From DAOUJI01 sp034422875 (GTDB taxonomy: Bacteria > Chloroflexota > Dehalococcoidia > Lucifugimonadales > JAGWBF01): a DNA stretch of 31,393 nt. The translations under genes and the position numbers were made by a program. The stretch spans positions 1 through 31,393 of the forward strand of contig DAOUJI010000052.1 of NCBI GenBank assembly GCA_034422875.1. Direction: 5' to 3'. Every line of letters begins with the position of its first letter. Positions within the stretch are counted from its first letter, which is position 1. The notes under the pieces were generated by a model, which was not told the DNA's origin, searched no databases, and worked only from the letters and a program-made list of their open reading frames with translations. Below are positions 1 through 6,734 of this stretch, piece after piece.

Positions 1-1714
1 CGGCCCTCATCACAGCTTCGTCATGCTCAACGACCACTACCGTGTTGCCCAACTCCCGCAGACGTTTCAGCGTGTCCACCAAACGGCTGTCGTCGGCGGG
101 GTGTAAACCTATAGTCGGCTCGTCGCAGACATAGAGGACTCCGGTCAAGCCAGAGCCGATCTGAGTGGCCAGACGAATGCGCTGTGCCTCCCCTCCCGAC
201 AAGGTCTGGGCCGTCCGGTCGAGAGTCAGGTAGTCCAGGCCGATGTCCACCAGGAACTGGAGCCTGGAGTCTATCTCCTTGAGAATCTGCCGGGCGATGG
301 TCTTGTCGCGGGCGTTCAACTCCGAAGGCGGCTTGCCTTTGGGTGACGCTTCCTCGCCGCCTATGGCCCTGACCCATTGGGAGGAATTGCTGATGGTCTG
401 GGCGCACAGATCCATGATTCCCAAGCCCGACACCTTTACCGCCAGAGCCTCCGGGCGCAGTCGGCGGCCTTTACAGGACGTGCAGGGCCTGGCCGCCATG
501 TACCGCTCTATCTCAGTGCGGGTGTGGTCCGACTCCGTCTCCTTGTAGCGGCGTTCCAGGTTACGCACAACACCCTCGAAGGAGGTCTCCCAGGCATATT
601 CATGGCCGGAGTGGGTAGTGTGACGCATGGTGAGAGGTTCGCCGTCGTTGCCGTATAGGATGAGGTCCAAGGCCTCCTGGGGCAGCTCTCGCACCGGAAC
701 TTTTGTGGAGAAGTCGTACGTCCTGGCCACCGAGGCAATCAGGCTGCGATACCAGGCGCCGGAAGCCGCCGAGCGGGCCCAGGGTGTTATGGCGCCTTCA
801 GCCAGGGTCAGGGACTTGTTGGGAATCAGCAGGTCGACGTCCACTTCCAGCTTGTATCCCAGCCCCGTGCAAGCCGAGCACGCCCCGTGGGGGCTGTTGA
901 AGCTGAAGGTGCGGGGTTCGATTTCGGGCAGGCTGATGCCGCATCGTACGCAGGCGAACTGCTCGGAAAAGACCAGCTCCTCTCCGTTCTCCACCCACAC
1001 CTGTACGACGCCCTCTCCCTGGCGCAGTCCCGTTTCAATTGAGTCGGAAACCCGGCTCAATTCCAGGTCATCGCTGACGACCAGGCGGTCAACCACGATT
1101 TCGATGTAGTGCCACTTCTGCTTGTCCAGGCCCAGGTCGCCCATCTCGTCAAGTTCGTGGACCTCCCCATTGACCCGTACCCGGACGAAACCCGCCTTGC
1201 GTGCGTCCTCAAAGACCTCCCGGTGTTCTCCCTTGCGGCGCCTGATTTTGGGGGCCAGCACCATTATCCGGGAGCCTGACGGGAGCTTCATTACGGCGTC
1301 GACTATCTGCTGGACCGTCTGCTTCTCTACGGGACGGCTGCACTTGGGACAGTGGGGGACTCCGATCCTGGCGTACAGCAAACGCAGGTAGTCATAGACC
1401 TCAGTTACGGTGCCCACAGTCGACCTGGGGTTGTGGGACACGCCCTTCTGGTCGATGGAGATGGCGGGGGAAAGTCCCTCGATGTACTCTACGTCGGGCT
1501 TGTCCATGCGACCGAGGAACTGTCGGGCATAGGCGGAGAGGGACTCCACATACCTCCGGCGCCCTTCGGCATAGATGGTGTCGAAGGCCAGTGAGCTCTT
1601 GCCTGAACCGGACACGCCGGTGATGACCACCAGCTTGTCCCTGGGAATGGTGACGTCGATGTTCTTTAGATTGTGTTCCCGGGCTCCCTTGACGTGAATA
1701 AATTCCTGAGCCAT
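1..1714 (-). CDS. uvrA: UvrABC excinuclease subunit A, N-terminal 571 residues (cut by window edge)
   Basis: UvrA is the ATP-dependent DNA damage-recognition subunit of nucleotide excision repair and loads UvrB at lesions. The translation begins MAQEFIHVKGAREHNLKNID and shows Walker A GVSGSGKS at residues 33-40, a CxxC...CxxC zinc module (C255, C258, C279, C282), the ABC signature LSGGEAQRIRLA, and the first-domain Walker B CDEPTIGLHP near the window edge. The family is about 940 aa, so roughly 370 C-terminal residues lie to the left of the window; there is no internal stop. The ATG at 1714 is preceded by AGGGAGA five bases upstream. The gene is transcribed leftward, divergent from the membrane-protein gene at 1903. 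No convincing LexA-type operator was seen upstream. Confidence 0.97.
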   Translation of the reverse strand, partial: MAQEFIHVKGAREHNLKNIDVTIPRDKLVVITGVSGSGKSSLAFDTIYAEGRRRYVESLSAYARQFLGRMDKPDVEYIEGLSPAISIDQKGVSHNPRSTVGTVTEVYDYLRLLYARIGVPHCPKCSRPVEKQTVQQIVDAVMKLPSGSRIMVLAPKIRRRKGEHREVFEDARKAGFVRVRVNGEVHELDEMGDLGLDKQKWHYIEIVVDRLVVSDDLELSRVSDSIETGLRQGEGVVQVWVENGEELVFSEQFACVRCGISLPEIEPRTFSFNSPHGACSACTGLGYKLEVDVDLLIPNKSLTLAEGAITPWARSAASGAWYRSLIASVARTYDFSTKVPVRELPQEALDLILYGNDGEPLTMRHTTHSGHEYAWETSFEGVVRNLERRYKETESDHTRTEIERYMAARPCTSCKGRRLRPEALAVKVSGLGIMDLCAQTISNSSQWVRAIGGEEASPKGKPPSELNARDKTIARQILKEIDSRLQFLVDIGLDYLTLDRTAQTLSGGEAQRIRLATQIGSGLTGVLYVCDEPTIGLHPADDSRLVDTLKRLRELGNTVVVVEHDEAVMRA

Positions 1715-1837
1715 CGGTCTCCCTAGATAATCGAACGACGGTCTTTCGACTCGTCTGAAACAATCCTCATTGTAACATCATTATGTCCAATCCGGACTTG
1801 CGTCGAGATGTACGAAACCAGTCTGGAAGTCGTTTTC

Positions 1838-1867
1838 TTGCCGCCATTCGAGGCAGGCCGCTATGAT
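1838..1867 (+). promoter_or_regulatory. Putative sigma-70 type promoter for the membrane-protein gene
   Basis: TTGCCG (1838-1843) is separated by 18 bases from TATGAT (1862-1867), placing a start site near 1874, about 29 bases before the ATG at 1903. AGGA (1894-1897) serves as the ribosome site. This is a motif match only. Confidence 0.35.
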
Positions 1868-1902
1868 AGTATTGTTGTCAACGACCAAATTTTAGGACGT
1901 GT

Positions 1903-2808
1903 ATGCGGCAGTTTTTGAACAAGGCTTTCGGCCGAAACAAACATCCCGCTCCAACGGAAGACCGCCGATTGTTGGATAGAACGGTGAGGGGTCTTCCGCT
2001 TATGGAAGGCGAGCAGGTCGAGGAACGTTTCGCCTCCAATCAAGGGATCGTGGGCGGCTCCCCGAAGAATGGCCCGTTGCTGCTTATTACCAATCTTCGG
2101 GTGATTTCCTTCCTGCGGGGCGAAGACGTCCCCTTTTCCAACAGGGAGACTTATCTCGCGCCCATCGACGAATTGAAATCAGTTGTCGTGAAGGGAAAGC
2201 CACGCGGAGTACGAAACCTAATCCAGGGAATTCTTTTCGTTCTGTTGGGAATCCTGGCCTACTTCATCATCGGCTACATCAGAGAGTCTACCTGGTCGGA
2301 GATCAGCATCGCCTCCGTAGTGGGTGTGATAATCGTTGTATTCGGAGCCTCGTACCTGGCCAGGCACCTTCTGTGGGAGCCGGAGGGAGAGATTGTCTTT
2401 CAGGGAGGGACGTGGGAAAGGTCGTCTCCAGACAACCGGGGCAGTGTCGAGTCCTACCGATGGCAGATGTCCTTCCCTTACCGGAGCGACAAGTCCAACG
2501 ACGAGGTCTACACGCTGGTCAACCGTTTCTTCGAGATTCGAAGCCCCATTTACGGTAAAAGGGGCCACGCCCCATCGTTAGACACAGGGGGAGACCTGGC
2601 GCCCGGCTCCCCAACCGTTGCCTCAGACAGGTTGGACGACGAGACCGCAGGGCTCCCTTCGTCAGTCGAAAGAGCTACACCGGAGATATGGCGTCTGTAT
2701 TTCGGTGGATCGCAGACGGCGGCGAGAAGACAAGCCGTATCGGAAACCGACGTGGAACCAGCGCTGGCTCCCCCGCCCTGGCGTCAGTATACGTACGGGT
2801 CCAGCTAG
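1903..2808 (+). CDS. PH-like domain membrane protein with two transmembrane helices, function unknown
   Basis: The protein has 301 aa. Residues about 35-95 contain the segment LLLITNLRVISFLRGEDVPF, which resembles the strand pattern of bacterial PH-like (bPH/GRAM-type) domains, where an ITNLRVI-like motif is typical. Two hydrophobic helices follow (about 107-127 and 134-155) and form a hairpin in the membrane. A soluble region follows, with a charged, Pro-rich tail ending PPPWRQYTYGSS. There is no signal peptide and there are no catalytic motifs. It stands alone on the plus strand between uvrA (divergent) and the toxin-antitoxin pair. The start is supported by AGGA five bases upstream. I infer a role at the membrane surface; the substrate or partner is unknown. 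Confidence 0.75.
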   Translation: MRQFLNKAFGRNKHPAPTEDRRLLDRTVRGLPLMEGEQVEERFASNQGIVGGSPKNGPLLLITNLRVISFLRGEDVPFSNRETYLAPIDELKSVVVKGKPRGVRNLIQGILFVLLGILAYFIIGYIRESTWSEISIASVVGVIIVVFGASYLARHLLWEPEGEIVFQGGTWERSSPDNRGSVESYRWQMSFPYRSDKSNDEVYTLVNRFFEIRSPIYGKRGHAPSLDTGGDLAPGSPTVASDRLDDETAGLPSSVERATPEIWRLYFGGSQTAARRQAVSETDVEPALAPPPWRQYTYGSS

Positions 2809-2875
2809 CCCCACTTTTTCTGAGCGGTTATGGGGTGCTGCCAATCGGGACCTCTTCCCCCTCTCAATGCCCGGA

Positions 2876-2942
2876 CAGCTTAAGTTCGATATTGAGAATC
2901 CAGCTTAACTTGCCATATAATCTAGCCAGTTCATCTAGCCGG
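2876..2942 (+). promoter_or_regulatory. Promoter and putative operator repeats of the first toxin-antitoxin pair
   Basis: TTGAGA (2892-2897) and TATAAT (2916-2921) are spaced by 18 bases, a near-consensus sigma-70 promoter that starts transcription near 2928. Two direct repeats surround it: CAGCTTAA[G/C]TT at 2876-2886 and 2901-2911, and TCTAGCC at 2921-2927 and 2934-2940. Direct repeats over the core promoter are what an autoregulating Phd-type antitoxin would bind; that link is inference. Confidence 0.5.
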
Positions 2943-2950
2943 AGTTTGGC

Positions 2951-3205
2951 ATGTCAGAGTGGCCGCTACAAGATGCGAAGAACAAATTCAGCGCTCTGGT
3001 CAACGCAGCGCTGACCGGTGAACCCCAGCGAGTCACCCGGCGCGGGCAGCCCGCAGTGGTCGTGTTGGCAGCGGAGGAGTACGAACGCCTTTGCCAGTTG
3101 GAGAAGGCTAACGCTCCAACTCTGAGTGCGCTGCTTCTTGAAATCCCCCAAGACGACCATGAATTCGAGCGGCTGTCCTTTCCTACCCGTCCGTTGGACT
3201 TGTAA
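2951..3205 (+). CDS. Phd/YefM-type antitoxin
   Basis: The 84-aa protein begins MSEWPLQDAKNKFSALVNAA and continues with RVTRRGQPAVVVLAAEEYERL. This is the classic Phd/YefM layout: an N-terminal dimerising, DNA-binding fold followed by a toxin-binding tail (about residues 50-84). In the family the antitoxin neutralises its partner and represses the operon. GGAG lies seven bases before the ATG. Its stop overlaps the toxin start by one base (TAATG), implying translational coupling. The gene is the first of a two-gene operon with its own near-consensus promoter. Confidence 0.9.
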   Translation: MSEWPLQDAKNKFSALVNAALTGEPQRVTRRGQPAVVVLAAEEYERLCQLEKANAPTLSALLLEIPQDDHEFERLSFPTRPLDL

Positions 3206-3609
3206 TGTTTCTCCTGGACACCGACGTATTGTCGGCCCTCCGCAGGCGTGACCGCAATCAAGAGGCCGTCCGTTGGGTGGAGGCGCAGCGGCCAGCGGAC
3301 TTATTCTTGAGCGTCGTTACCGTGGGGGAGATAGAGCGGGGCATCGTCCAACAGCGGAGGCGTGATCCATCGTTCGCTAGGGAACTGGCCCTCTGGCTGG
3401 ACCGGGTCCTGGCATGGTATAGCGACCGCATTCTTGTCGTGGATGTCGCCACGGCTCGGCGGTGGGGACAGTTGTCCGCGACCCTGGGGCACGACGGCGC
3501 CGACCTGCTTATCGCCGCAACGGCACTGGAGAACGGTCTGACGGTCGTCACCCGCAACGTCCGCGACTTCGAGGCGACGGGAGTTCCTACGCTAAATCCT
3601 CTTGGGTGA
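3205..3609 (+). CDS. PIN-domain toxin, VapC/FitB type
   Basis: The protein has 134 aa, the usual length for VapC-like single-domain RNases. The acidic metal-binding residues are in place: D5 in MFLLDTDVLS, E42 in VGEIERG, D100 in GHDGADLLIAATA, and D121 in VVTRNVRDF. In the family these cut RNA (tRNA or rRNA) with Mg2+. It is coupled to the upstream antitoxin by a one-base overlap. The reading frame stays open for 73 codons past its TGA at 3607; I regard the TGA as the true end because the family normally ends shortly after the RNVRDFE...GV element. The RNA target cannot be told from sequence. Confidence 0.92.
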   Translation: MFLLDTDVLSALRRRDRNQEAVRWVEAQRPADLFLSVVTVGEIERGIVQQRRRDPSFARELALWLDRVLAWYSDRILVVDVATARRWGQLSATLGHDGADLLIAATALENGLTVVTRNVRDFEATGVPTLNPLG

Positions 3610-3810
3610 GGGACTGGCCCCATCCCTTCCAACCAATATCTCCAAACAATTCGACAAGGACTTTTCGGCAGCCTCAAGCATCGCAAGCCCTATCCCCGCC
3701 AGTTCGTGGTTACCGATACATTGGGGTTCTTGCAAAATATCCTGGACATCAATTGTGACGAACAGACCCAAGAAATTGCTGACTGGACTGGGTTGGCTGC
3801 AACGATTCAG
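3610..3810. other. Intergenic stretch between convergent vapC-like gene and tsaD
   Basis: About 200 bases lie between two convergent genes. No hairpin followed by a T run was found. The frame of the upstream toxin stays open from 3610 to a TAG at 3826-3828, giving a peptide with segments such as SLKHRKPYPRQFVVTDTLGF but no start codon and no family that I recognise. It could be chance or a decayed gene end. Confidence 0.4.
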
Positions 3811-4848
3811 TTACGAGTCCAGGCTTAGCCCTGGATCCACGTCCAGGTCCATAGACCCGTGACGTCCGGCCTGGTAGAGGAAGTAGCCGCAGGCAGCTAT
3901 CATCGCGCCGTTGTCGGTGCACAGGACAGGCGGCGGCAGCAGCGCAGGCAATGTGGACTCTGCGGCCATTCGTTCACGCAGCAGGGCGTTGGCCGTCACA
4001 CCTCCACCGAGAACGATTCCTCGGGCCTCGTAAACTTCCGCCGCCTCCAGGGTCTTCCGGACCATCACGTCCACCACCGACTCCTGGAAAGCCGCTCCCA
4101 AATCAGCCACCTCCCCAGAGTCCGGGTCGCCCTCTTCCGGCGGGGGATACACGCCCCATTCCTGCGCCCGGTGGAGAAGAGCGGTCTTTACTCCGCTGAA
4201 GCTGAAATCGTGGCTCCCTCTGAGCCAAGCCCTTGGAAAGGATTGGGTAGGGACTACGCCCATCGCCGTCCTTTGTATGTGAGGGCCGCCGGGGAAACCC
4301 AGCCCCAGTATTCGCGCCGCCTTGTCAAACGCCTCTCCCGCGGCATCGTCTCTGGTGCGCCCAAGCAGACGATAGCGCCCGTGCTCCTCCATCAGGGCCA
4401 AATCGGTGTGGCCTCCCGATGCAATCAGGCAGAGCAGCGGAAACCCCGGTTCTTTCGCCGGGTCGGGGATGTCTTGCATCAGCCAAGCCGAGTAGATGTG
4501 GCCTTCCAAGTGGTTGACGCCGAGCATGGGGATTCCGAGAGAATAGCTGAAGGACTTGGCGACGTTGAGGCCCACTAGAAGGGACCCGGCCAGACCTGGA
4601 CCGTAGGTTACGGCCACGGCGTCCAGGTCAGCCATCCTCACTTCCGCCTGGTCAAGGGCCATCTCGACAACAGGGGCGATATGAATCATGTGCTGGCGGG
4701 AGGCGACCTCCGGGACAACACCGCCGTACTGGGAGTGGATGTCCACCTGGGATGCTATGACGTTGGACTTCAGCGTCCGCCCATCCCGCACGACGGCGAC
4801 GGCGGTCTCGTCGCACGAGGTCTCAATTCCCAATATTGTTACGGGCAT
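3811..4848 (-). CDS. tsaD: tRNA N6-adenosine threonylcarbamoyltransferase
   Basis: TsaD transfers threonylcarbamoyl from its adenylate to A37 of ANN-decoding tRNAs in the cytoplasm, within the TsaB/TsaD/TsaE complex. The 345-aa protein begins MPVTILGIETSCDETAVAVV, the family signature. The metal-binding motif HLEGH supplies H113 and H117, and D312 lies in CTDNGAMIA; GGHTDL and GGGVTANALL nucleotide-binding loops are also present. Length is standard. There is no Shine-Dalgarno sequence before the ATG; instead TAACAT sits six bases upstream, suggesting a leaderless mRNA. TsaB and TsaE genes are not in this window. Confidence 0.97.
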   Translation of the reverse strand: MPVTILGIETSCDETAVAVVRDGRTLKSNVIASQVDIHSQYGGVVPEVASRQHMIHIAPVVEMALDQAEVRMADLDAVAVTYGPGLAGSLLVGLNVAKSFSYSLGIPMLGVNHLEGHIYSAWLMQDIPDPAKEPGFPLLCLIASGGHTDLALMEEHGRYRLLGRTRDDAAGEAFDKAARILGLGFPGGPHIQRTAMGVVPTQSFPRAWLRGSHDFSFSGVKTALLHRAQEWGVYPPPEEGDPDSGEVADLGAAFQESVVDVMVRKTLEAAEVYEARGIVLGGGVTANALLRERMAAESTLPALLPPPVLCTDNGAMIAACGYFLYQAGRHGSMDLDVDPGLSLDS

Positions 4849-4854
4849 AGCTGG

Positions 4855-4860
4855 ATGTTA
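4855..4860 (-). promoter_or_regulatory. Putative -10 box of a leaderless tsaD transcript
   Basis: On the minus strand TAACAT is followed by six bases and then the tsaD ATG, so initiation about seven bases after the -10 box would fall on the start codon. No purine-rich ribosome site lies between. The same spacing is seen at the ABC exporter gene (10466-10471). Confidence 0.35.
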
Positions 4861-4865
4861 CGGGC

Positions 4866-5381
4866 CTACGGGGCGCTGGTCAAGGAGTGAGGGGCTATGG
4901 AAGACCGATGGACCTCTGCGGAAATGGGAAGCGTAGCTTCTATTTGGGGGAGGGCGGGCCGTCGACTAGCCGGATACGAAGCGGTGGAAACGGCGCATCG
5001 CCGACGTGGCCAGTCCGAACAGGCCGTAATCGTTCTTGTGTCTATATGACGATGATCGATATCTGGCCCTCCCACGAGCCCATGTGTCGACGTAGACGAC
5101 CGGGGAGTCGTTAAGAAGGGGGCCCCACGAGTCACGAAAACCGCATGGCGACGGGCGTCATAGTCGGCTCTAAGCGTCGGATTGGAGAGGGTTGCATAGG
5201 CCTTGTTAACGTCCCTCATCTCAGGGGCCGACTCAGGGACGGCGGCATTGACGTCGGGGTGGCATTCCCAAGCCTTTTGGAGATAGGCTTTGCGAATGCC
5301 GTTCTGGTTGGTGTGCTCCGGCACACCGAGGATTCTATAGAAGTCTGGCGTTGAATCCACAGTCAATAGTCCTTGCGACAA
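4866..5381 (-). CDS. J-domain (DnaJ-like) protein, apparently frameshifted after the J domain
   Basis: Residues about 12-78 form a J domain (DFYRILGVPEHTNQNGIRKAY), with the HPD motif at residues 41-43 that stimulates Hsp70 ATPase. After YDARR (residue 78, near 5150) this frame becomes Ser/Thr/Arg-rich and unlike a protein. The frame one base away reads DSWGPLLNDSPVVYVDTW ... YGLFGLATSAMRRFHRFVSG and stops at 4968-4966, giving a plausible 60-residue C-terminal part. A one-base deletion between about 5155 and 5125, in the genome or the assembly, would explain this, so the intact gene would be about 5381..4966. The start drawn is TTG at 5381; GTG at 5360, nine bases after AAGGA, is an equally good or better start. 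No DnaJ zinc-finger domain is present. Confidence 0.7.
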   Translation of the reverse strand: MSQGLLTVDSTPDFYRILGVPEHTNQNGIRKAYLQKAWECHPDVNAAVPESAPEMRDVNKAYATLSNPTLRADYDARRHAVFVTRGAPFLTTPRSSTSTHGLVGGPDIDHRHIDTRTITACSDWPRRRCAVSTASYPASRRPALPQIEATLPISAEVHRSSIAPHSLTSAP

Positions 5382-5518
5382 CCAAGTTTACACCATATGT
5401 CAACTAAGCGCTTCAGACGGTTGAAGTGGAACAGCGTTTGTCGTCCTAGAACGGGAAATGCCAAACGGTGACGCATAAGGATGCTCTGCTGGTCTATTCA
5501 GAACAAAGACCGAAAGGC

Positions 5519-6073
5519 CTAGCCGGTGAAGCTCTTGCGGAACCTGTAGAGGGTCATCTCCGGCTCAATTGGGGAGACGGGCATGTAGCCCACTTCCTCC
5601 ACCTTGGCGACGATGAACCAGGGGCCTGGAGTTTCCAACGCAGTCTTTAGTTGGGGTGCGAGTTCCTCAACGGTGTGGACCGTCGCTGTACGGGTGATGC
5701 CGCAGGCTCGGGCCACCTGTTCCAGGTCCGTCCTGACGGCCGTGTGGCTGGGCTGGTGGCCTGTTTGCCCCCACTCCTGGTTGTCCCACACGATGATGAT
5801 CAGGTTGGCAGGGTATTCGCGGCCTACGGTAGCCACTCCGCCCATGTTCATCAACATGGAGCCGTCGCCGTCCAGGGATATGACCTTTTCACTGGTGGAC
5901 AGGGCGATCCCCAGGGCAATGGAGGAGCAGAGTCCCATAGCGCCGTAAGTGTAGAAGTTGCGGTCCCGGTGCCCTGCGTGCCACAACTCGTCAGTGGTGG
6001 GCCCCAGGTTGCTTACAATGGGGCTGTCTCCCACCAAGTCCAAGACCACCTTGGTTGCTTCAAACCTACGCAA
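5519..6073 (-). CDS. ThDP-dependent decarboxylase, C-terminal-type (beta) subunit, sulfopyruvate/phosphonopyruvate decarboxylase-like
   Basis: The 184-aa protein carries the thiamine-diphosphate/Mg2+ motif GDGS (residues 69-72), closed by DN at 97-98 in IIIVWDNQEWGQTGHQPSH. This is the PP-binding half of a two-subunit 2-oxoacid decarboxylase, the arrangement of ComE in coenzyme M biosynthesis and of related phosphonopyruvate decarboxylases. Its start overlaps the end of the alpha gene by eight bases, so the two are translationally coupled and should form an alpha/beta enzyme. The substrate cannot be read from the sequence: no coenzyme M or phosphonate genes are nearby. Confidence is high for the fold and low for the substrate. 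Confidence 0.85.
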   Translation of the reverse strand: MRRFEATKVVLDLVGDSPIVSNLGPTTDELWHAGHRDRNFYTYGAMGLCSSIALGIALSTSEKVISLDGDGSMLMNMGGVATVGREYPANLIIIVWDNQEWGQTGHQPSHTAVRTDLEQVARACGITRTATVHTVEELAPQLKTALETPGPWFIVAKVEEVGYMPVSPIEPEMTLYRFRKSFTG

Positions 6074-6575
6074 TCTTGCCCCCGTGCAGAAGGGGTGTCA
6101 GGCACAAGGCCACCGGCTGCCGCGAGGCATAGCATAGCTGCATCGCCCCTTTGACGGTCCTGTCCAGTCCTTCCTCTTGTGTGATTGTGTAGTGGGGAAG
6201 GCCAAACATGTCCAGGATCGGTCGAGTAGCTTTGCCCATAGGCACCTGGGCGATGTTGAATTCCCCCAGGTCTCCCCTCATGTTGATGAAGAAGGGAATG
6301 GGCGTTCGGAAGGGCAGGCAAAGGCTGGCCACTGCGTTGATGCTGTTGCCGAAACCGCTGGACTGCATGAAAACCGCTGATTTCCGCCCCGCGGCGTAAG
6401 CCCCCACGGCGATGCCGACGGCCTCTTCTTCCCTGGCGGCGTAGACGACGTGGAAGTAGGAGTCTTCCTCCATCAGAGGGATGACCTGTCCGATATTGAC
6501 GTCGGGCACAAAGGTGATGAAAGAAATATCCGACTCTTTAAGGCAGTCAACGATGGTCTGGGCCCACTGAGCCAT
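6066..6575 (-). CDS. ThDP-dependent decarboxylase, N-terminal-type (alpha) subunit, sulfopyruvate decarboxylase-like
   Basis: The 169-aa protein matches the Pyr-binding half of ThDP decarboxylases: AAREEEAVGIAVGAYAAG (about 46-63) contains the glutamate that activates the thiamine aminopyrimidine ring, and MQSSGFGNSINAVASL follows. It resembles ComD. AAGGAGA lies close upstream of the ATG, and a near-consensus promoter is found 58-86 bases upstream. It is the first gene of a two-gene unit with the beta subunit. The likely reaction is decarboxylation of a C3 2-oxoacid with a polar substituent, such as sulfopyruvate or phosphonopyruvate. Confidence 0.85.
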   Translation of the reverse strand: MAQWAQTIVDCLKESDISFITFVPDVNIGQVIPLMEEDSYFHVVYAAREEEAVGIAVGAYAAGRKSAVFMQSSGFGNSINAVASLCLPFRTPIPFFINMRGDLGEFNIAQVPMGKATRPILDMFGLPHYTITQEEGLDRTVKGAMQLCYASRQPVALCLTPLLHGGKIA

Positions 6576-6632
6576 GATTCTCCTTCAATGTCTGGTTGGA
6601 TGCGTTGAATCCGGGGCCATTGGCCAAGGGGG

Positions 6633-6661
6633 AATATATCAGCAGGCCACGGGTATGTCAA
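6633..6661 (-). promoter_or_regulatory. Strong sigma-70 type promoter of the two-subunit decarboxylase operon
   Basis: On the minus strand TTGACA (6661-6656) and TATATT (6638-6633) are separated by exactly 17 bases. Transcription should begin near 6626, giving a leader of about 50 bases before the ATG at 6575. It also serves as the break between this operon and the ABC genes upstream of it. Confidence 0.7.
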
Positions 6662-6670
6662 AACGGCGGG

Positions 6671-6696
6671 CCTTCGACAGGCTCAGGCCGAACGGG
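6671..6696. repeat. Dispersed repeat, TTCGACAGGCTCAGG family, copy 1
   Basis: The segment contains the 15-base core TTCGACAGGCTCAGG followed by a GAACGG end. The same core occurs at 22249-22270 on the other strand, inside the start of the molybdenum hydroxylase gene. Here it is intergenic, between the ABC gene end and the decarboxylase promoter. Confidence 0.6.
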
Positions 6697-6734
6697 GCTG
6701 CGGTGAGATAGTACGGACCATCAAGGGTGGGCTG

